From Methylotenera sp. (GTDB lineage: Bacteria > Pseudomonadota > Gammaproteobacteria > Burkholderiales > Methylophilaceae): 64,000 bases of DNA. How positions within the stretch are numbered: the stretch's first letter is position 1; each line of letters opens with the position of its first letter. Both the position numbers and the translations under genes were made by a program. Below, piece by piece: positions 11,028-20,763 of the stretch. The stretch spans positions 17,774 through 81,773 of the forward strand of contig JAUYAL010000051.1 of assembly GCA_030693535.1 (NCBI GenBank), read 5' to 3'. The notes beneath the pieces are model-generated. The model was not told the origin of the DNA. It saw nothing but the letters and a program-made list of their open reading frames with translations, and made no database searches.

Positions 11028-12431
11028 TTAATCTCTAATCACCTGTACTAAAAAACTAATGTCTCTAGTAAAATTCGGATCATTTTGTCTCAATAAATCA
11101 ATTTCATCACAAGCATGCATTACTGTTGTATGGTGCCTACCTCCAAAAGCTTCACCAATCTCAGGGAAGCTATGATTGGTTAACTCACGTGATAAAGCCA
11201 TCGCTATTTGTCGAGGTCGTGCGAAATTACGTGTTCTTTTTTTACTATACATTTCTGCAACTTTAATTTTGTAATAATCCGCGACAGTCTTTTGAATATT
11301 TTCCATAGTAACTTGTCTGCCACGTACCGCAATTAAATCACGAAGTGCATCTTTTGCTAAATGCACATCAATAGCGTGGCCAGTAAATTTAGCCATAGCA
11401 ATAATACGATTTAAAGCACCTTCTAACTCGCGAACGCTAGAACGAATTTGTTTGGCAATAAAAAATGCTACATCTTCAGGTAAATTTAAATTTACAGCCT
11501 CAGCCTTTTTTAGCAAAATAGCAACGCGCATTTCAAGTTCAGGTGGCTCGACTGCAACAGTTAAACCCCAACTGAAGCGTGTTCTAAGTCTTTCATCTAC
11601 ATCTAAAATTTCTTTTGGGTAGGTATCACATGTAATGACTATTTGTTTCTTAGCCTCAATTAAAGAGTTAAAAGCATAAAAAAACTCTTCTTGAGTACGT
11701 GTTTTTTTAGCAAAAAATTGAATATCATCAATTAATAATAAATCTAAAGAATGATATTGACGTTTAAACTCATCAAATGCTTTATGTTCGTAAGCTTTAA
11801 CCACGTCAGTGACATAACGCTCAGCATGTAAATAACGTATTTTTGCATCAGGGTTATGTTGCTTTAATTCGTTACCGATCGCTTGTAGTAAATGCGTTTT
11901 ACCTAATCCAACACCACCGTAAATAAATAAAGGGTTATAAGCCATACCAGGATTTTGTGCTACTTGTATAGCTGCAGCACGCGCTAATTGGTTAGCGCGT
12001 CCGGTTACGTAGTTATCAAAATTAAATGAGTGATTTAAGCCTGAAATTACTTTTGAAGTATCACCATTTTTTTTGTTAATGGATTTAGGTGACGCATTAG
12101 TATGATTAATTAAGGATTCAGTAAAATTAACATGATGGTTTACATCAGTTTTAGCTGCAGGCTTTAAAATATTTTTTGTTTCAAGCCCTGAATCGTTATT
12201 GGCAATAATGAAATAAATCTGAATATTATTAAGTTGTAAGTCATGAGCAAATTGTTCAATTTTTTTAAGAAAACGTTCTTTTACCCATTGCATCACAAAG
12301 CGGTTAGGCGCAACTAAACGCACAGCATTACCTTCTATTTCCGCATACAGAGGTTTGATCCAAGTGTTGAATTGTTGTGTTGAGAGTTCTCGCTCAAAAC
12401 GACTAAGACAAGAGGGCCAGAAATTTTCCAT
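11028..12431 (-). CDS. dnaA: Chromosomal replication initiator DnaA
   Basis: DnaA binds 9-bp boxes at the origin, oligomerises with ATP and opens the duplex. The 467-residue protein shows all four domains: the N-terminal helicase-contacting domain (F-N-T-W-I-K-P-L, about 20-28), a low-complexity linker (about 95-130), and the AAA+ core with F-I-Y-G-G-V-G-L-G-K-T-H-L-L (about 168-181), L-L-I-D-D-I-Q-F and R-T-R-F-S-W-G. The C-terminal DNA-binding helix carries the signature G-G-R-H-H-T-T-V-M-H-A. It is divergent from rpmH across a 249-nt gap. Confidence 0.97.
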   Translation of the reverse strand: MENFWPSCLSRFERELSTQQFNTWIKPLYAEIEGNAVRLVAPNRFVMQWVKERFLKKIEQFAHDLQLNNIQIYFIIANNDSGLETKNILKPAAKTDVNHHVNFTESLINHTNASPKSINKKNGDTSKVISGLNHSFNFDNYVTGRANQLARAAAIQVAQNPGMAYNPLFIYGGVGLGKTHLLQAIGNELKQHNPDAKIRYLHAERYVTDVVKAYEHKAFDEFKRQYHSLDLLLIDDIQFFAKKTRTQEEFFYAFNSLIEAKKQIVITCDTYPKEILDVDERLRTRFSWGLTVAVEPPELEMRVAILLKKAEAVNLNLPEDVAFFIAKQIRSSVRELEGALNRIIAMAKFTGHAIDVHLAKDALRDLIAVRGRQVTMENIQKTVADYYKIKVAEMYSKKRTRNFARPRQIAMALSRELTNHSFPEIGEAFGGRHHTTVMHACDEIDLLRQNDPNFTRDISFLVQVIRD

Positions 12432-12571
12432 CTACAGTGATTTACCTTAACAGTAGTTAACTACATTTATATAATGGTTAGTAAGTATTTGTTTTTATTA
12501 TAATTAATAGTATAATTAGGGCAATGATTTAATACCATTTATTTCGTTCATTTTAGCTGGTTTAGCCAAAC

Positions 12572-12580
12572 TTATCCACA
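12572..12580 (+). promoter_or_regulatory. DnaA box upstream of dnaA
   Basis: A perfect TTATCCACA in the dnaA-rpmH gap. It may be part of the origin or an autoregulatory site for dnaA transcription. Confidence 0.7.
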
Positions 12581-12613
12581 GGCATTTAGTTAGTTTACAA
12601 AACTAAATAAACG

Positions 12614-12643
12614 TTGACAAAATAGGCGGTTATCGTGTCTAAT
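12614..12643 (+). promoter_or_regulatory. Promoter of rpmH-rnpA
   Basis: TTGACA (12614-12619), an 18-nt spacer and TCTAAT (12638-12643) form a strong sigma-70-type promoter about 37 nt upstream of the rpmH start. Confidence 0.6.
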
Positions 12644-12680
12644 AGCGCCCTTTATAGCATTTTGCTTGCTGGAGTATTAC

Positions 12681-12815
12681 ATGAAACGTACATATCAACC
12701 TTCTAAAACACGTCGCGCCACTACTCATGGTTTTTTAGTTCGTATGGCTACCAAAGGAGGTCGTGCAGTTATTGCACGTCGTCGCGCTAAAGGCCGTAAA
12801 CGCTTAGGCCTATAA
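12681..12815 (+). CDS. rpmH: 50S ribosomal protein L34
   Basis: A 44-residue, highly basic protein of the large ribosomal subunit, beginning [12 protein letters not shown] and ending [12 protein letters not shown], the invariant L34 pattern. The ATG follows GGAG by 7 nt. It heads the rpmH-rnpA-yidD-yidC-mnmE cluster conserved beside dnaA in many bacteria. Confidence 0.97.
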   Translation: MKRTYQPSKTRRATTHGFLVRMATKGGRAVIARRRAKGRKRLGL

Positions 12816-12917
12816 TTTAAAGTTCGTTTGGGCTTTATTGTTACATAGCAACATTATCAGAATAAGTTTTAGCAGTTGTATTAACGATACATGCATTTGT
12901 GATAGCTTTATATAAAA

Positions 12918-13316
12918 ATGGTGCAAACATATAAGCTTGTTAAACAAGCCAAGATGATTAAAACGGATGATTTTTCATCCGTTTTTAATTTCCGCAAACG
13001 AATATCTTCGCAATATTTAGTGATGCACTATCAACCTAATTCACTACAGCATGCGCGCTTAGGTTTAGTGATAGGGAAAAAAACAGCTAAATTAGCAGTG
13101 AGTAGAAATTATATGCGGCGAGTATTGCGTGAATTTTTTAGATTGCAGCAACATGATGTGTGCCATGTTGATTTAATAGTACGCGTACAAAAAAAGTTTA
13201 ATAAAGTAGATTTTATTCAAATTAAACAAGAATTTAATGTCTTGCTTGAAAAGCTAAATCAGCGAGTAAATTCAAATATGCAAGCAAGTAATAGTTTAAT
13301 TACACCAAATAAATGA
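12918..13316 (+). CDS. rnpA: Ribonuclease P protein component
   Basis: The protein cofactor that helps the RNase P RNA bind and cleave 5' leaders of precursor tRNAs. The 132-residue basic protein has M-I-K-T-D-D-F-S-S-V-F early, the central A-R-L-G-L-V-I-G-K-K segment and the RNR-type signature A-V-S-R-N-Y-M-R-R-V-L-R-E-F-F. ATG 12918 gives a short N-terminal extension compared with some homologues; no strong ribosome site discriminates it from GTG 12921. A hairpin followed by a T run lies inside its 5' coding region (see 12960-12986). Confidence 0.93.
   Translation: MVQTYKLVKQAKMIKTDDFSSVFNFRKRISSQYLVMHYQPNSLQHARLGLVIGKKTAKLAVSRNYMRRVLREFFRLQQHDVCHVDLIVRVQKKFNKVDFIQIKQEFNVLLEKLNQRVNSNMQASNSLITPNK
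12960..12986 (+). terminator. Terminator-like hairpin inside the rnpA coding region
   Basis: A perfect 11-bp stem (12960-12970 with 12975-12985) closed by four T and running into TTTTT. It has the form of an intrinsic terminator or attenuator but encodes the conserved T-D-D-F-S-S-V-F region. It could reduce rnpA expression relative to rpmH, as has been described for internal terminators in the E. coli rpmH-rnpA operon. Confidence 0.5.
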
Positions 13317-13335
13317 TAACGTTTAGATATATGTA

Positions 13336-13554
13336 ATGAGAATAATGGCACGGTTACTCATGTGGTTGATTAAAGTATACCAAGTATTGCTTAGCCCTTT
13401 TTTTGGACAACAGTGCCGCTTTTATCCAACTTGCTCACAATACGCATTAGATGTGATTAATAAGCATGGTGCTATTGTTGGGAGTTATTATACGGTACGT
13501 CGTTTACTGCGTTGTCACCCCTGGCATGAGGGCGGGCATGACCCAATTCCTTAA
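13336..13554 (+). CDS. yidD: Membrane protein insertion efficiency factor YidD
   Basis: A small (72-residue) membrane-associated protein that assists YidC-dependent insertion of membrane proteins. It contains the family core Y-Q-V-L-L-S-P-F-F-G-Q-Q-C-R-F-Y-P-T-C-S-Q-Y and, later, H-P-W-H-E-G-G-H-D-P. It lies between rnpA and yidC as is usual. A second in-frame ATG at 13345 is an equally possible start. Confidence 0.93.
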   Translation: MRIMARLLMWLIKVYQVLLSPFFGQQCRFYPTCSQYALDVINKHGAIVGSYYTVRRLLRCHPWHEGGHDPIP

Positions 13555-13608
13555 CACACAGAAAGAAAAGAATTTTTTCTAAAAATTTATATAAGATTAT
13601 CAAAAATC

Positions 13609-15246
13609 ATGGATACAAGACGTTTAGTTTTATTTGTTATATTTTCAATGTCAATTTTGATGTTATGGGACGCATGGCAGCGTCAAAATGCACCAGTAGA
13701 AGCTGTTCAGCAAGTCACTGCTAGCGATGGTGTCCCTGCGCCAATTACCAATGCGGCTAGTACAGCTGATGCAAATGTGGCTGTAGATGCAGATTACAAG
13801 TTACAGCATGGACAACGTATCAGCGTCACTACTGATTTGTATAAAGCTGATATCGAGACAACTGGTGGAGATTTACGTAAACTAGAGTTACTTAAGCATC
13901 GCGCTTCAGATAATGATAAAACTAACTTTGTTTTATTAGATGATGCAGGGAAACCAATGACTTATGTTGCGCAATCAGGATTGATTGGCGCAGATTTGCC
14001 TACACATAAAACGGTGTTTACCTCAGCCGCAACAACATACCAAATGCAAGAAGGTAAAAATGCCTTAGAAGTGCGTTTGAGCTGGCTTGGCAATGGTGTG
14101 GCGGTAGATAAAATTTATACGTTCCATCGTAATAAATATGCGATAGACGTGAATTATGAAATAAAAAACGGCTCAGCCACAGCAATTACACCTACCGTTT
14201 ACTACCAAATTGTGCATGACAGTGCGTCAAATCAAGGCTCAGTGTTAATGCCTACTTTCACAGGTGGTTCTTATTATACCGATAGTACTAAGTTCAAGAA
14301 AATTGCGTTTAGTGAAATGGAGGAAGAGCCGTTAAAAGTTACATCCAACGATGGCTGGGTTGGTTTATTGCAACTTTATTTTGTCAGCGCTTGGATTCCA
14401 AAAGACGGCTTAGCGCGTGAATTCTATACAGAAAAACTCAGTGATACTATGTATAGAATTGGTACTAAAAGTGCATTAAATACTATTGCACCAGGCGCCA
14501 GTTTAAGCGTTCCAGCACGTTTATTTTCTGGCCCACAAACCAAACAAGATTTGAATGAAACGGCGCCAGGTTTAGAATATACCGTTGATTACGGCTGGCT
14601 AACGATATTAGCCGCTCCCCTATTTTGGGTGCTATCAAAAATTCATGGCTTAGTGCACAACTGGGGTGTAGCAATTATTTTACTTACACTATTGATTAAA
14701 GCAGCTTTCTATCCATTATCCGCAAAAAGTTATCATTCAATGGCGCAAATGCGCGAATTGGCGCCACGTTTAGAATTAATGAAACAAAAATTTGGTGATG
14801 ATCGTCAAAAAATGCAGCAAGCAATGATGGAACTCTATAAAACAGAGAAAATCAATCCAATGAGTGGTTGCTTGCCGATTTTGCTGCAAATCCCAGTGTT
14901 TATTGCATTGTATTGGATGTTGTTAGGATCAGTTGAATTACGTCACGCACCATTCTTTGGTTGGATTCAAGATCTATCTGCGATAGATCCATATTATATT
15001 TTGCCTTTAATCATGGGTGCTTCCATGATTATTCAAACTAAGCTGAACCCTAAACCTACAGATCCAATTCAAGCCAAAGTGATGACTTGGATGCCAGTAA
15101 TTTTTAGCGTGTTCTTCTTCTTCTTTCCAGCTGGCTTGGTGTTGTATTGGGTTGTGAACAATATTATCTCAATCTGGCAACAATGGTATGTGAATAAATC
15201 TATTCATGCAGCGGCTTTGCTAAAAAAATCAGGTGGCAAGCACTAA
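13609..15246 (+). CDS. yidC: Membrane protein insertase YidC
   Basis: YidC inserts and folds inner-membrane proteins, alone or with SecYEG; the c subunit of the ATP synthase encoded nearby is a classic client of the family. The 545-residue protein has an N-terminal membrane anchor (residues 5-20), a large periplasmic domain (about 60-345) and the conserved five-helix core. That core includes [14 protein letters not shown], where the hydrophilic-groove Arg of many YidCs is replaced by Lys, and [16 protein letters not shown]. The C-terminus overlaps the mnmE start by 14 nt. Confidence 0.96.
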   Translation: MDTRRLVLFVIFSMSILMLWDAWQRQNAPVEAVQQVTASDGVPAPITNAASTADANVAVDADYKLQHGQRISVTTDLYKADIETTGGDLRKLELLKHRASDNDKTNFVLLDDAGKPMTYVAQSGLIGADLPTHKTVFTSAATTYQMQEGKNALEVRLSWLGNGVAVDKIYTFHRNKYAIDVNYEIKNGSATAITPTVYYQIVHDSASNQGSVLMPTFTGGSYYTDSTKFKKIAFSEMEEEPLKVTSNDGWVGLLQLYFVSAWIPKDGLAREFYTEKLSDTMYRIGTKSALNTIAPGASLSVPARLFSGPQTKQDLNETAPGLEYTVDYGWLTILAAPLFWVLSKIHGLVHNWGVAIILLTLLIKAAFYPLSAKSYHSMAQMRELAPRLELMKQKFGDDRQKMQQAMMELYKTEKINPMSGCLPILLQIPVFIALYWMLLGSVELRHAPFFGWIQDLSAIDPYYILPLIMGASMIIQTKLNPKPTDPIQAKVMTWMPVIFSVFFFFFPAGLVLYWVVNNIISIWQQWYVNKSIHAAALLKKSGGKH

Positions 15247-16594
15247 ACCTTTAAATAATGCGGTAGATACGATTGCCGCCATCGCCACAGCTAGTGGTGC
15301 TGGCGGTATTGGTGTAGTGCGTGTATCAGGCCCTGCCGCTAGTTTTATTGCGACTGATGTTCTAGGACTCTGTCCTTCTGCGCGTCATGCGGCCTATTTA
15401 GACTTTAAACAAGCCAATGGTGATTTAATTGACCGTGGCATCGCAATTTTTTACCCAAATCCTTATTCGTATACTGGTGAAGACGTGCTTGAGTTGCAGG
15501 CGCACGGCGGTACCGCATTAATGCAGATTTTGCTAGCGCGGTGTATTGAGCTTGGTGCACGCCAAGCCGAGCCTGGCGAATTTACTCGTCGTGCATACTT
15601 AAATGAGAAAATTGATTTAGCCCAAGCTGAGGCAGTTGCCGATGTGATTAATGCAGCTACGGTAGAAGCTGCAAAAAGTGCAGTGCGCTCATTATCTGGA
15701 GAATTTTCGAAATGTATTAATGCTCTATTGTTAAAGTTGATTGATTTACGCATGTTTGTTGAAGCGTGTTTAGATTTTCCTGAAGAGGAAATCGACTTTA
15801 TTACGCAAGGTCGCGTGGCAGATAAGTTAGCTGCAATTTTATTAGAGTTGAATTCTGTATTTACAAAAGCAAAACAAGGCAGCTTATTGCGCGAAGGAAT
15901 TAATGTCGTTTTGGTAGGCCAACCCAATGTTGGAAAATCTAGTTTGATGAATCAGCTAGCTGGCGAAGACATTGCAATTGTGACAGCAATTGCTGGAACA
16001 ACACGCGATACCATTAGAAATGCCATTCAAATAAATGGTGTACCTTTGCATGTAATTGATACCGCTGGTTTGCGAGAAACTGATGATGAAGTAGAAAAGT
16101 TTGGAATTGCGCGAACTTGGGCGATTGCACAAACGGCCAATATCGCATTATTATTAGTAGATGCAGCTCATGGTATCACTGAGACTGAAAAATCGATTTT
16201 AGAGCGGTTACCGCAAGAAATTCGCAAAATTTGGGTGCATAACAAAATTGATGTGGCCAATGAACCCGCTTTGGTTGCAGAAAAAGAAGGCGCAACACAT
16301 ATTTATCTTTCTGCAAAAACTGGTGCAGGTTTAGATTTATTAAAAAGCCAATTGCTCAAACTTGCGGGATATGAAAATAATTCTGAAGGTGTTTTTATGG
16401 CACGCGCAAGGCATTTGGAAGCATTAAGCCAAGTGCAAGCGCATTTGCAATTTGCCAGCGAACAAATAAATTTTGCAGAATTGGTTGCTGAAGAATTAAG
16501 AATTTCTCAAGAAGCATTAAGCAGTATTACAGGCGAATTTACGCCAGATGACTTATTAGGCGAAATATTTTCAAAATTTTGTATCGGAAAATAA
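15233..16594 (+). CDS. mnmE: tRNA modification GTPase MnmE
   Basis: With MnmG, MnmE forms the complex that installs (carboxymethyl)aminomethyl groups on the wobble uridine of several tRNAs. The 453-residue protein starts at GTG inside the end of yidC. It shows the tetrahydrofolate-binding N-domain ([12 protein letters not shown]), the G domain with [11 protein letters not shown] (P-loop), D-T-A-G-L and N-K-I-D, and the terminal C-I-G-K whose Cys is essential in the family. The partner mnmG lies at 18.2 kb. Confidence 0.96.
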   Translation: MASTKPLNNAVDTIAAIATASGAGGIGVVRVSGPAASFIATDVLGLCPSARHAAYLDFKQANGDLIDRGIAIFYPNPYSYTGEDVLELQAHGGTALMQILLARCIELGARQAEPGEFTRRAYLNEKIDLAQAEAVADVINAATVEAAKSAVRSLSGEFSKCINALLLKLIDLRMFVEACLDFPEEEIDFITQGRVADKLAAILLELNSVFTKAKQGSLLREGINVVLVGQPNVGKSSLMNQLAGEDIAIVTAIAGTTRDTIRNAIQINGVPLHVIDTAGLRETDDEVEKFGIARTWAIAQTANIALLLVDAAHGITETEKSILERLPQEIRKIWVHNKIDVANEPALVAEKEGATHIYLSAKTGAGLDLLKSQLLKLAGYENNSEGVFMARARHLEALSQVQAHLQFASEQINFAELVAEELRISQEALSSITGEFTPDDLLGEIFSKFCIGK

Positions 16595-16595
16595 A

Positions 16596-16695
16596 TTCGG
16601 ACTACATTTTAACTTATGCAGTTGTTGCTTATTTTTGTAGTACTTTTCGTACTGTCTACAACTAAGCGCCTTGCTTGATTAAAATGTAACCCGAA
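16596..16695. repeat. Imperfect inverted repeat after mnmE
   Basis: 17-nt arms (16596-16612 and 16679-16695) match at 15 of 17 positions. A smaller AGTAC/GTACT hairpin lies within the 66-nt loop. It sits between the converging mnmE and yegP-like genes, so it may be a bidirectional terminator or a REP-like element. No long T tract follows either arm. Confidence 0.45.
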
Positions 16696-16717
16696 CTGTG
16701 CTACAAAGTATTAAAAC

Positions 16718-17053
16718 TTAAGCTGTTTGATCGTCCACAGTCGCTTCAGGTGCATTTTTTTTAACAGATTCAATACCGTTATCACGTCCTGCTTCACTTT
16801 CGTACATCTGGCTTTGACCAATTGTTTGGTGGTTGCCTGCTTTTAATACAAAATATGGTTTTTCGGATTTTGAAACCAAGCGATCATAACGTGCATCATC
16901 AGCCGCATTCTTTTGGATTGAAGCAATACCATTTAATGCGCTCGCTTTACTTTCGTACATTTCACTTTGCATAATGATTTGGCCATTACCCGCCAACAGA
17001 TTGAAATGAAATTGACCGCTTTTTGCTGTTTTTAATTCAAATTTACCCGCCAT
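16718..17053 (-). CDS. YegP-like protein with two DUF1508 repeats
   Basis: I start this at the ATG at 17053, preceded by GAGGAG, giving 111 residues; the longer frame to 17116 lacks such a site. It contains two tandem copies of the DUF1508 module (K-F-E-L-K-T-A-K-S-G-Q-F-H-F-N-L and, about 50 residues later, P-Y-F-V-L-K-A-G-N-H-Q-T-I-G-Q-S). Each copy has a Q-S-x-M-Y-E-S turn followed by an N-G-I segment. E. coli YegP has the same two-repeat form; its function is not known. It stands alone, opposite to mnmE. Confidence 0.85.
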   Translation of the reverse strand: MAGKFELKTAKSGQFHFNLLAGNGQIIMQSEMYESKASALNGIASIQKNAADDARYDRLVSKSEKPYFVLKAGNHQTIGQSQMYESEAGRDNGIESVKKNAPEATVDDQTA

Positions 17054-17211
17054 ACAGTTCTCCTCAATTTTTGTTCGGTGAAAGCGCCGTGGTATTTGCA
17101 CAACTACGCTTGCCATACTATAGGCGTGTAATCATGTACTCGTCAATAGCCAAATATTTTGATACGCCTGTCAATTGTTAATCCTTGTAAATTTTTGCCA
17201 TTAGCTCATTA

Positions 17212-17227
17212 TGTTTCACGTGAAACA
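17212..17227. promoter_or_regulatory. parS centromere site 2 (ParB-binding)
   Basis: A perfect TGTTTCACGTGAAACA palindrome in the gap between the yegP-like gene and cytochrome c''. It lies 124 nt from parS site 3. Confidence 0.95.
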
Positions 17228-17323
17228 TGGTGATAACTTCAGCGTGTACTTTCATTCAATTATAAAAACCAATAAGCGTACGGCAAGCCATCAAGCATGA
17301 AGTGAATTTGCAATATTAAGAAG

Positions 17324-17363
17324 TTAAAAAAGCAGTGTTTCACGTGAAACACTGCTTTTTTAA
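17324..17363. terminator. 40-bp perfect palindrome enclosing parS site 3; probable terminator
   Basis: The two 20-nt halves (17324-17343 and 17344-17363) are exact reverse complements. The centre is parS (17336-17351) and each outer flank is A/T-rich, so transcripts in either direction end in a stem followed by T residues. It lies 40 nt beyond the cytochrome c'' stop, where a terminator is expected. In RNA it would form a hairpin with almost no loop. Confidence 0.6.
17336..17351. promoter_or_regulatory. parS centromere site 3 (ParB-binding)
   Basis: A perfect TGTTTCACGTGAAACA at the exact centre of a 40-bp palindrome. With sites 1 and 2 it makes three consensus parS sites within 8 kb of the origin. 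Confidence 0.95.
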
Positions 17364-17403
17364 TTGATCGGCTAAAGATAATTTAGCCAGTAAAATCCGA
17401 AAC

Positions 17404-17847
17404 CTATTTTTTAGGTGTTGGTGTTTTTTCAGTTAATACATAAGTAATGTAGTTTGCTTTTTCTGCCGCAGTACAATCATTACCAATAATTTCAACGCAA
17501 TGTTGCGTGAATTTAGCTTCAACTTTTTCAAAGTCAGCAAAGCGTTTAGCATTAACTGCTGGTGATAGTGGTTTAATTGTTTTACGTGTAAGCGCATGTT
17601 TGCCGTTGTCAGCAGGGTTTGCTGTGTGGCATGATGCACAAGCCATTTCTTTACCGCTTTTTGTTTTAACTTTATTGTTAAAAAATACTTTGCCTTCTTC
17701 TGCTGATGCACCAGCATATGCAGGGTTTGCACCTTTAGCTTGGGTGTTGTAAATCAACACTAGTTTTTCTGCATTGGAAACACTGGCCTGTGCAGAAATT
17801 GCCGTCAGGCCTAATAATGCTACTAAAAGGATATTTAATTGTTTCAT
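17404..17847 (-). CDS. Cytochrome c'' (DUF1924/SHP-type monohaem cytochrome)
   Basis: A 147-residue periplasmic electron carrier. A signal peptide (about 1-21, ending A-Q-A) is followed by S-N-A-E-K-L-V. The haem motif is C-A-S-C-H. Near the C-terminus, F-T-Q-H-C followed eight residues later by D-C reproduces the His ligand and the Cys pair that form a disulfide in Methylophilus methylotrophus cytochrome c''. In that protein one His ligand is released on reduction. Its close similarity to the methylotroph protein is the best taxonomic clue in the window. It is apparently monocistronic. Confidence 0.88.
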   Translation of the reverse strand: MKQLNILLVALLGLTAISAQASVSNAEKLVLIYNTQAKGANPAYAGASAEEGKVFFNNKVKTKSGKEMACASCHTANPADNGKHALTRKTIKPLSPAVNAKRFADFEKVEAKFTQHCVEIIGNDCTAAEKANYITYVLTEKTPTPKK

Positions 17848-18192
17848 TTAATTCTCCATCTTTATTAAAAAAAGGTTATTTTGCTCAACAATCATGCTTC
17901 ACACTGACATGATAAAGCACTTTGATTGAACTTGCATTAATTTTGCATGGATTCTTATCAAGCAGATATTATCCCACGATTATTAAGAAATTGTATCTAC
18001 GCAATATTACAACGATGCTACATGAAAATAGTTGACTTAACTCTATGAAAAAGGTGGCTTTTACATGCCTATTGCTACCCATGACCATACTAATAAAGTA
18101 AAATCTAATCTTTGTGCAATTTGCTTGGCAGTGAACTGTTAACAAAGCGGCCAAATCACTGAAAGATAAGTTTAAGTAAATGAGTTTCCCTT
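17848..18192. other. Divergent promoter region between cytochrome c'' and mnmG
   Basis: A 345-nt gap between the two divergent genes. It must hold promoters for both, but I see no consensus pair, operator palindrome or hairpin that I can defend. The short minus-strand frame in it has no coding character. Confidence 0.4.
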
Positions 18193-20106
18193 ATGAAATA
18201 CCAAGAATTTTTTGATGTCATTGTTGTGGGCGGTGGTCATGCGGGCACCGAAGCGGCGCTTGCAGCAGCTCGAATGGGGCAAAAAACTTTATTGCTTACA
18301 CATAATATTGAAACCTTAGGCCAAATGTCATGCAACCCAAGCATAGGCGGTATTGGCAAAGGGCATTTGGTTAAAGAGATTGACGCGCTAGGCGGAGCAA
18401 TGGCTGCCGCAACTGATGAAGGCGGCATTCAGTTTAGAATTTTAAATTCTAGTAAGGGTCCCGCGGTTCGCGCAACGCGCGCCCAAGCAGACCGTGTGCT
18501 TTATAAAGCAGCTATTAGACATCGTCTAGAAAATCAGCCAAATCTGTGGCTGTTTCAACAAGCAGTTGACGACATTATTTTAGAAGGCAGTTCGGAAACA
18601 ACGCGTACAACTGGCGTAGTCACTCAAATCGGTTTGCGTTTTAATGCAAAAGCCGTGGTTCTCACGGCGGGCACTTTTTTGGGTGGCTTGGTACACGTAG
18701 GTTTACAAAACTATAGCGCAGGTCGCGCGGGTGATCCACCAGCGATTTCATTAGCGGCGCGTTTGCGTGAAATCGGCTTGCCTGCTGGCAGGTTAAAAAC
18801 TGGTACGCCACCACGTATTGATGGGCGCACCATTGATTATTCTGTAATGACGATTCAACCAGGCGATGACCCTGTGCCAGTGTTCTCATTTATGGGTAAT
18901 GCGGCACAGCACCCTGCCCAACTGCCATGCTGGATTACGCACACCAATGAACGTACGCACGATATTATTCGCAGCGGCTTAGACCGCTCTCCCATGTATA
19001 CGGGTGTGATTGAAGGTGTTGGTCCCCGTTATTGCCCAAGCGTAGAAGATAAAATCCATCGCTTTGCTGACAAAGAATCGCATCAAATATTTCTAGAGCC
19101 TGAAGGCTTAACCACCAATGAAATCTATCCGAATGGTATTTCAACTAGTTTACCGTTTGATATTCAATTATCGTTGGTACGCTCAGTGCGCGGTTTAGAG
19201 AATGCGCATATTCTACGCCCAGGTTATGCTATTGAGTATGACTATTACGACCCACGCGGATTAAAAAGCTCACTAGAAACCAAAATGGTACAAGGTTTGT
19301 TCTTTGCAGGACAAATTAATGGCACGACTGGTTACGAAGAAGCGGCCGCGCAAGGTTTGCTAGCAGGTGCGAATGCTGCGCTTTATTCACAAGGCAAAGA
19401 GTCTTGGTGTCCTGCACGTGATGAAGCTTATTTGGGTGTGATGGTGGATGATTTAATTACGCGCGGAGTGACTGAACCGTATCGCATGTTTACTAGTCGT
19501 GCTGAATATCGCTTACAACTGCGTGAAGACAACGCAGATATGCGCCTGACTGAAATCGGCCGCAAATTGGGCTTGGTAGACGATGCGCGTTGGGAGGCCT
19601 TTAGCCGCAAAAAAGAGGCGGTTGAGCGCGAGCAGGAGCGATTGAAAAAGACTTTTGTGCAACCTGCCAATGTGCCGGCAGAGAAAATGGTAGAAATGTT
19701 TGGCAAACCGCTTGAGCATGAATACAGCTTGTTTGAATTATTACGTCGCCCAGAAGTAAGTTATGAAGCGGTGCTGACTTTGGGTGTAAACGGTTTGGGT
19801 GAAGTTGAGCCTGCTGTGCGCGAGCAAGTAGAAATCGCGGCTAAATATCAAGGTTATATTGACCGCCAAACAGATGAAGTCGAACGTAGTCGTGGTCAAG
19901 AAAATACAAAGTTGCCTGAGGATTTAGATTACCGTGAAATTCACGGTTTGCCGATTGAAGCGCAACAAAAATTGAATGCACAGAAACCAGAAACTATTGG
20001 TCAGGCAAGCCGTATTTCAGGTATTACGCCTGCTGCCATATCATTGTTGTTGGTTTACTTAAAACGTAAAGCACGCACTAAGCCTGCTACAGATTTAGCC
20101 GCATAG
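18193..20106 (+). CDS. mnmG: tRNA uridine 5-carboxymethylaminomethyl modification enzyme MnmG
   Basis: The FAD- and NADH-dependent partner of MnmE in wobble-uridine modification. The 637-residue protein begins with the dinucleotide-binding [18 protein letters not shown] motif and contains G-T-F-L-G-G, P-P-R-I-D, C-P-S-V-E-D-K, and G-Y-E-E-A-A-A-Q-G, where FAD contacts occur. It is the first gene of the mnmG-rsmG-parA-parB run typical of origins. Confidence 0.97.
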   Translation: MKYQEFFDVIVVGGGHAGTEAALAAARMGQKTLLLTHNIETLGQMSCNPSIGGIGKGHLVKEIDALGGAMAAATDEGGIQFRILNSSKGPAVRATRAQADRVLYKAAIRHRLENQPNLWLFQQAVDDIILEGSSETTRTTGVVTQIGLRFNAKAVVLTAGTFLGGLVHVGLQNYSAGRAGDPPAISLAARLREIGLPAGRLKTGTPPRIDGRTIDYSVMTIQPGDDPVPVFSFMGNAAQHPAQLPCWITHTNERTHDIIRSGLDRSPMYTGVIEGVGPRYCPSVEDKIHRFADKESHQIFLEPEGLTTNEIYPNGISTSLPFDIQLSLVRSVRGLENAHILRPGYAIEYDYYDPRGLKSSLETKMVQGLFFAGQINGTTGYEEAAAQGLLAGANAALYSQGKESWCPARDEAYLGVMVDDLITRGVTEPYRMFTSRAEYRLQLREDNADMRLTEIGRKLGLVDDARWEAFSRKKEAVEREQERLKKTFVQPANVPAEKMVEMFGKPLEHEYSLFELLRRPEVSYEAVLTLGVNGLGEVEPAVREQVEIAAKYQGYIDRQTDEVERSRGQENTKLPEDLDYREIHGLPIEAQQKLNAQKPETIGQASRISGITPAAISLLLVYLKRKARTKPATDLAA

Positions 20107-20115
20107 CTTGTTCGT

Positions 20116-20763
20116 ATGAACTTACAGAGTAAACTACAAAACAAGTTACAAGCAGGTTTAAATGTAATGAACTTGCAGATAGACGTAGAAAAACAAGCTA
20201 AGTTAATTTCTTATTTGTTGCTGATTGAGAAATGGAACAAGGTGCATAACTTGACAGCGATTCGTGACCCCCTAGAAATGGTGACTTTGCATTTGTTAGA
20301 TAGCCTGAGTGTGTTGCCACATGTACAAGCGCTCAAGGCTAAAAGTTTGTTAGATGTAGGCTCTGGTGCTGGCTTGCCAAGCATTCCGCTTGCGATTTGT
20401 TTGCCAGAATTGCAAGTTACAGCGATTGATTCAGTGCAGAAAAAGACCAGCTTTATGCGGCAAGTAAAAGGCGAGCTTGGGTTAAGTAATTTTTATGTGG
20501 AATCGGGTCGCGTAGAGGTTTTAAAAAATGAGCGGAAATTTGATGTCATTATTTCTCGTGCATTTTCTGAAATCGGCTTATTCATTAAGCTGACAAAACA
20601 ATTGCTTGAAGAAAATGGCGTTTGGTTAGCGATGAAAGGCTTAGCGCCTTTGCAAGAGTTTGAAAGTGCAGATTTTAAAAGTTTAAACATTAAGTTAAGT
20701 AAAATTGAAGTGTTAAAAGTAGCGGGTTTAGAGGCAGAGCGGCATTTGGTTTATTTGCGATAG
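20116..20763 (+). CDS. rsmG: 16S rRNA (guanine-527-N7) methyltransferase RsmG
   Basis: Methylates G527 of 16S rRNA with S-adenosylmethionine. The 215-residue protein has W-N-K-V-H-N-L-T-A-I-R, the SAM loop L-L-D-V-G-S-G-A-G-L-P-S-I-P-L-A and the later V-I-S-R-A-F-S, all RsmG signatures. It begins 9 nt after mnmG. The start at 20116 gives a slightly long N-terminus; the ATG at 20167 (M-N-L-Q-I-D) is an alternative. Confidence 0.95.
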   Translation: MNLQSKLQNKLQAGLNVMNLQIDVEKQAKLISYLLLIEKWNKVHNLTAIRDPLEMVTLHLLDSLSVLPHVQALKAKSLLDVGSGAGLPSIPLAICLPELQVTAIDSVQKKTSFMRQVKGELGLSNFYVESGRVEVLKNERKFDVIISRAFSEIGLFIKLTKQLLEENGVWLAMKGLAPLQEFESADFKSLNIKLSKIEVLKVAGLEAERHLVYLR

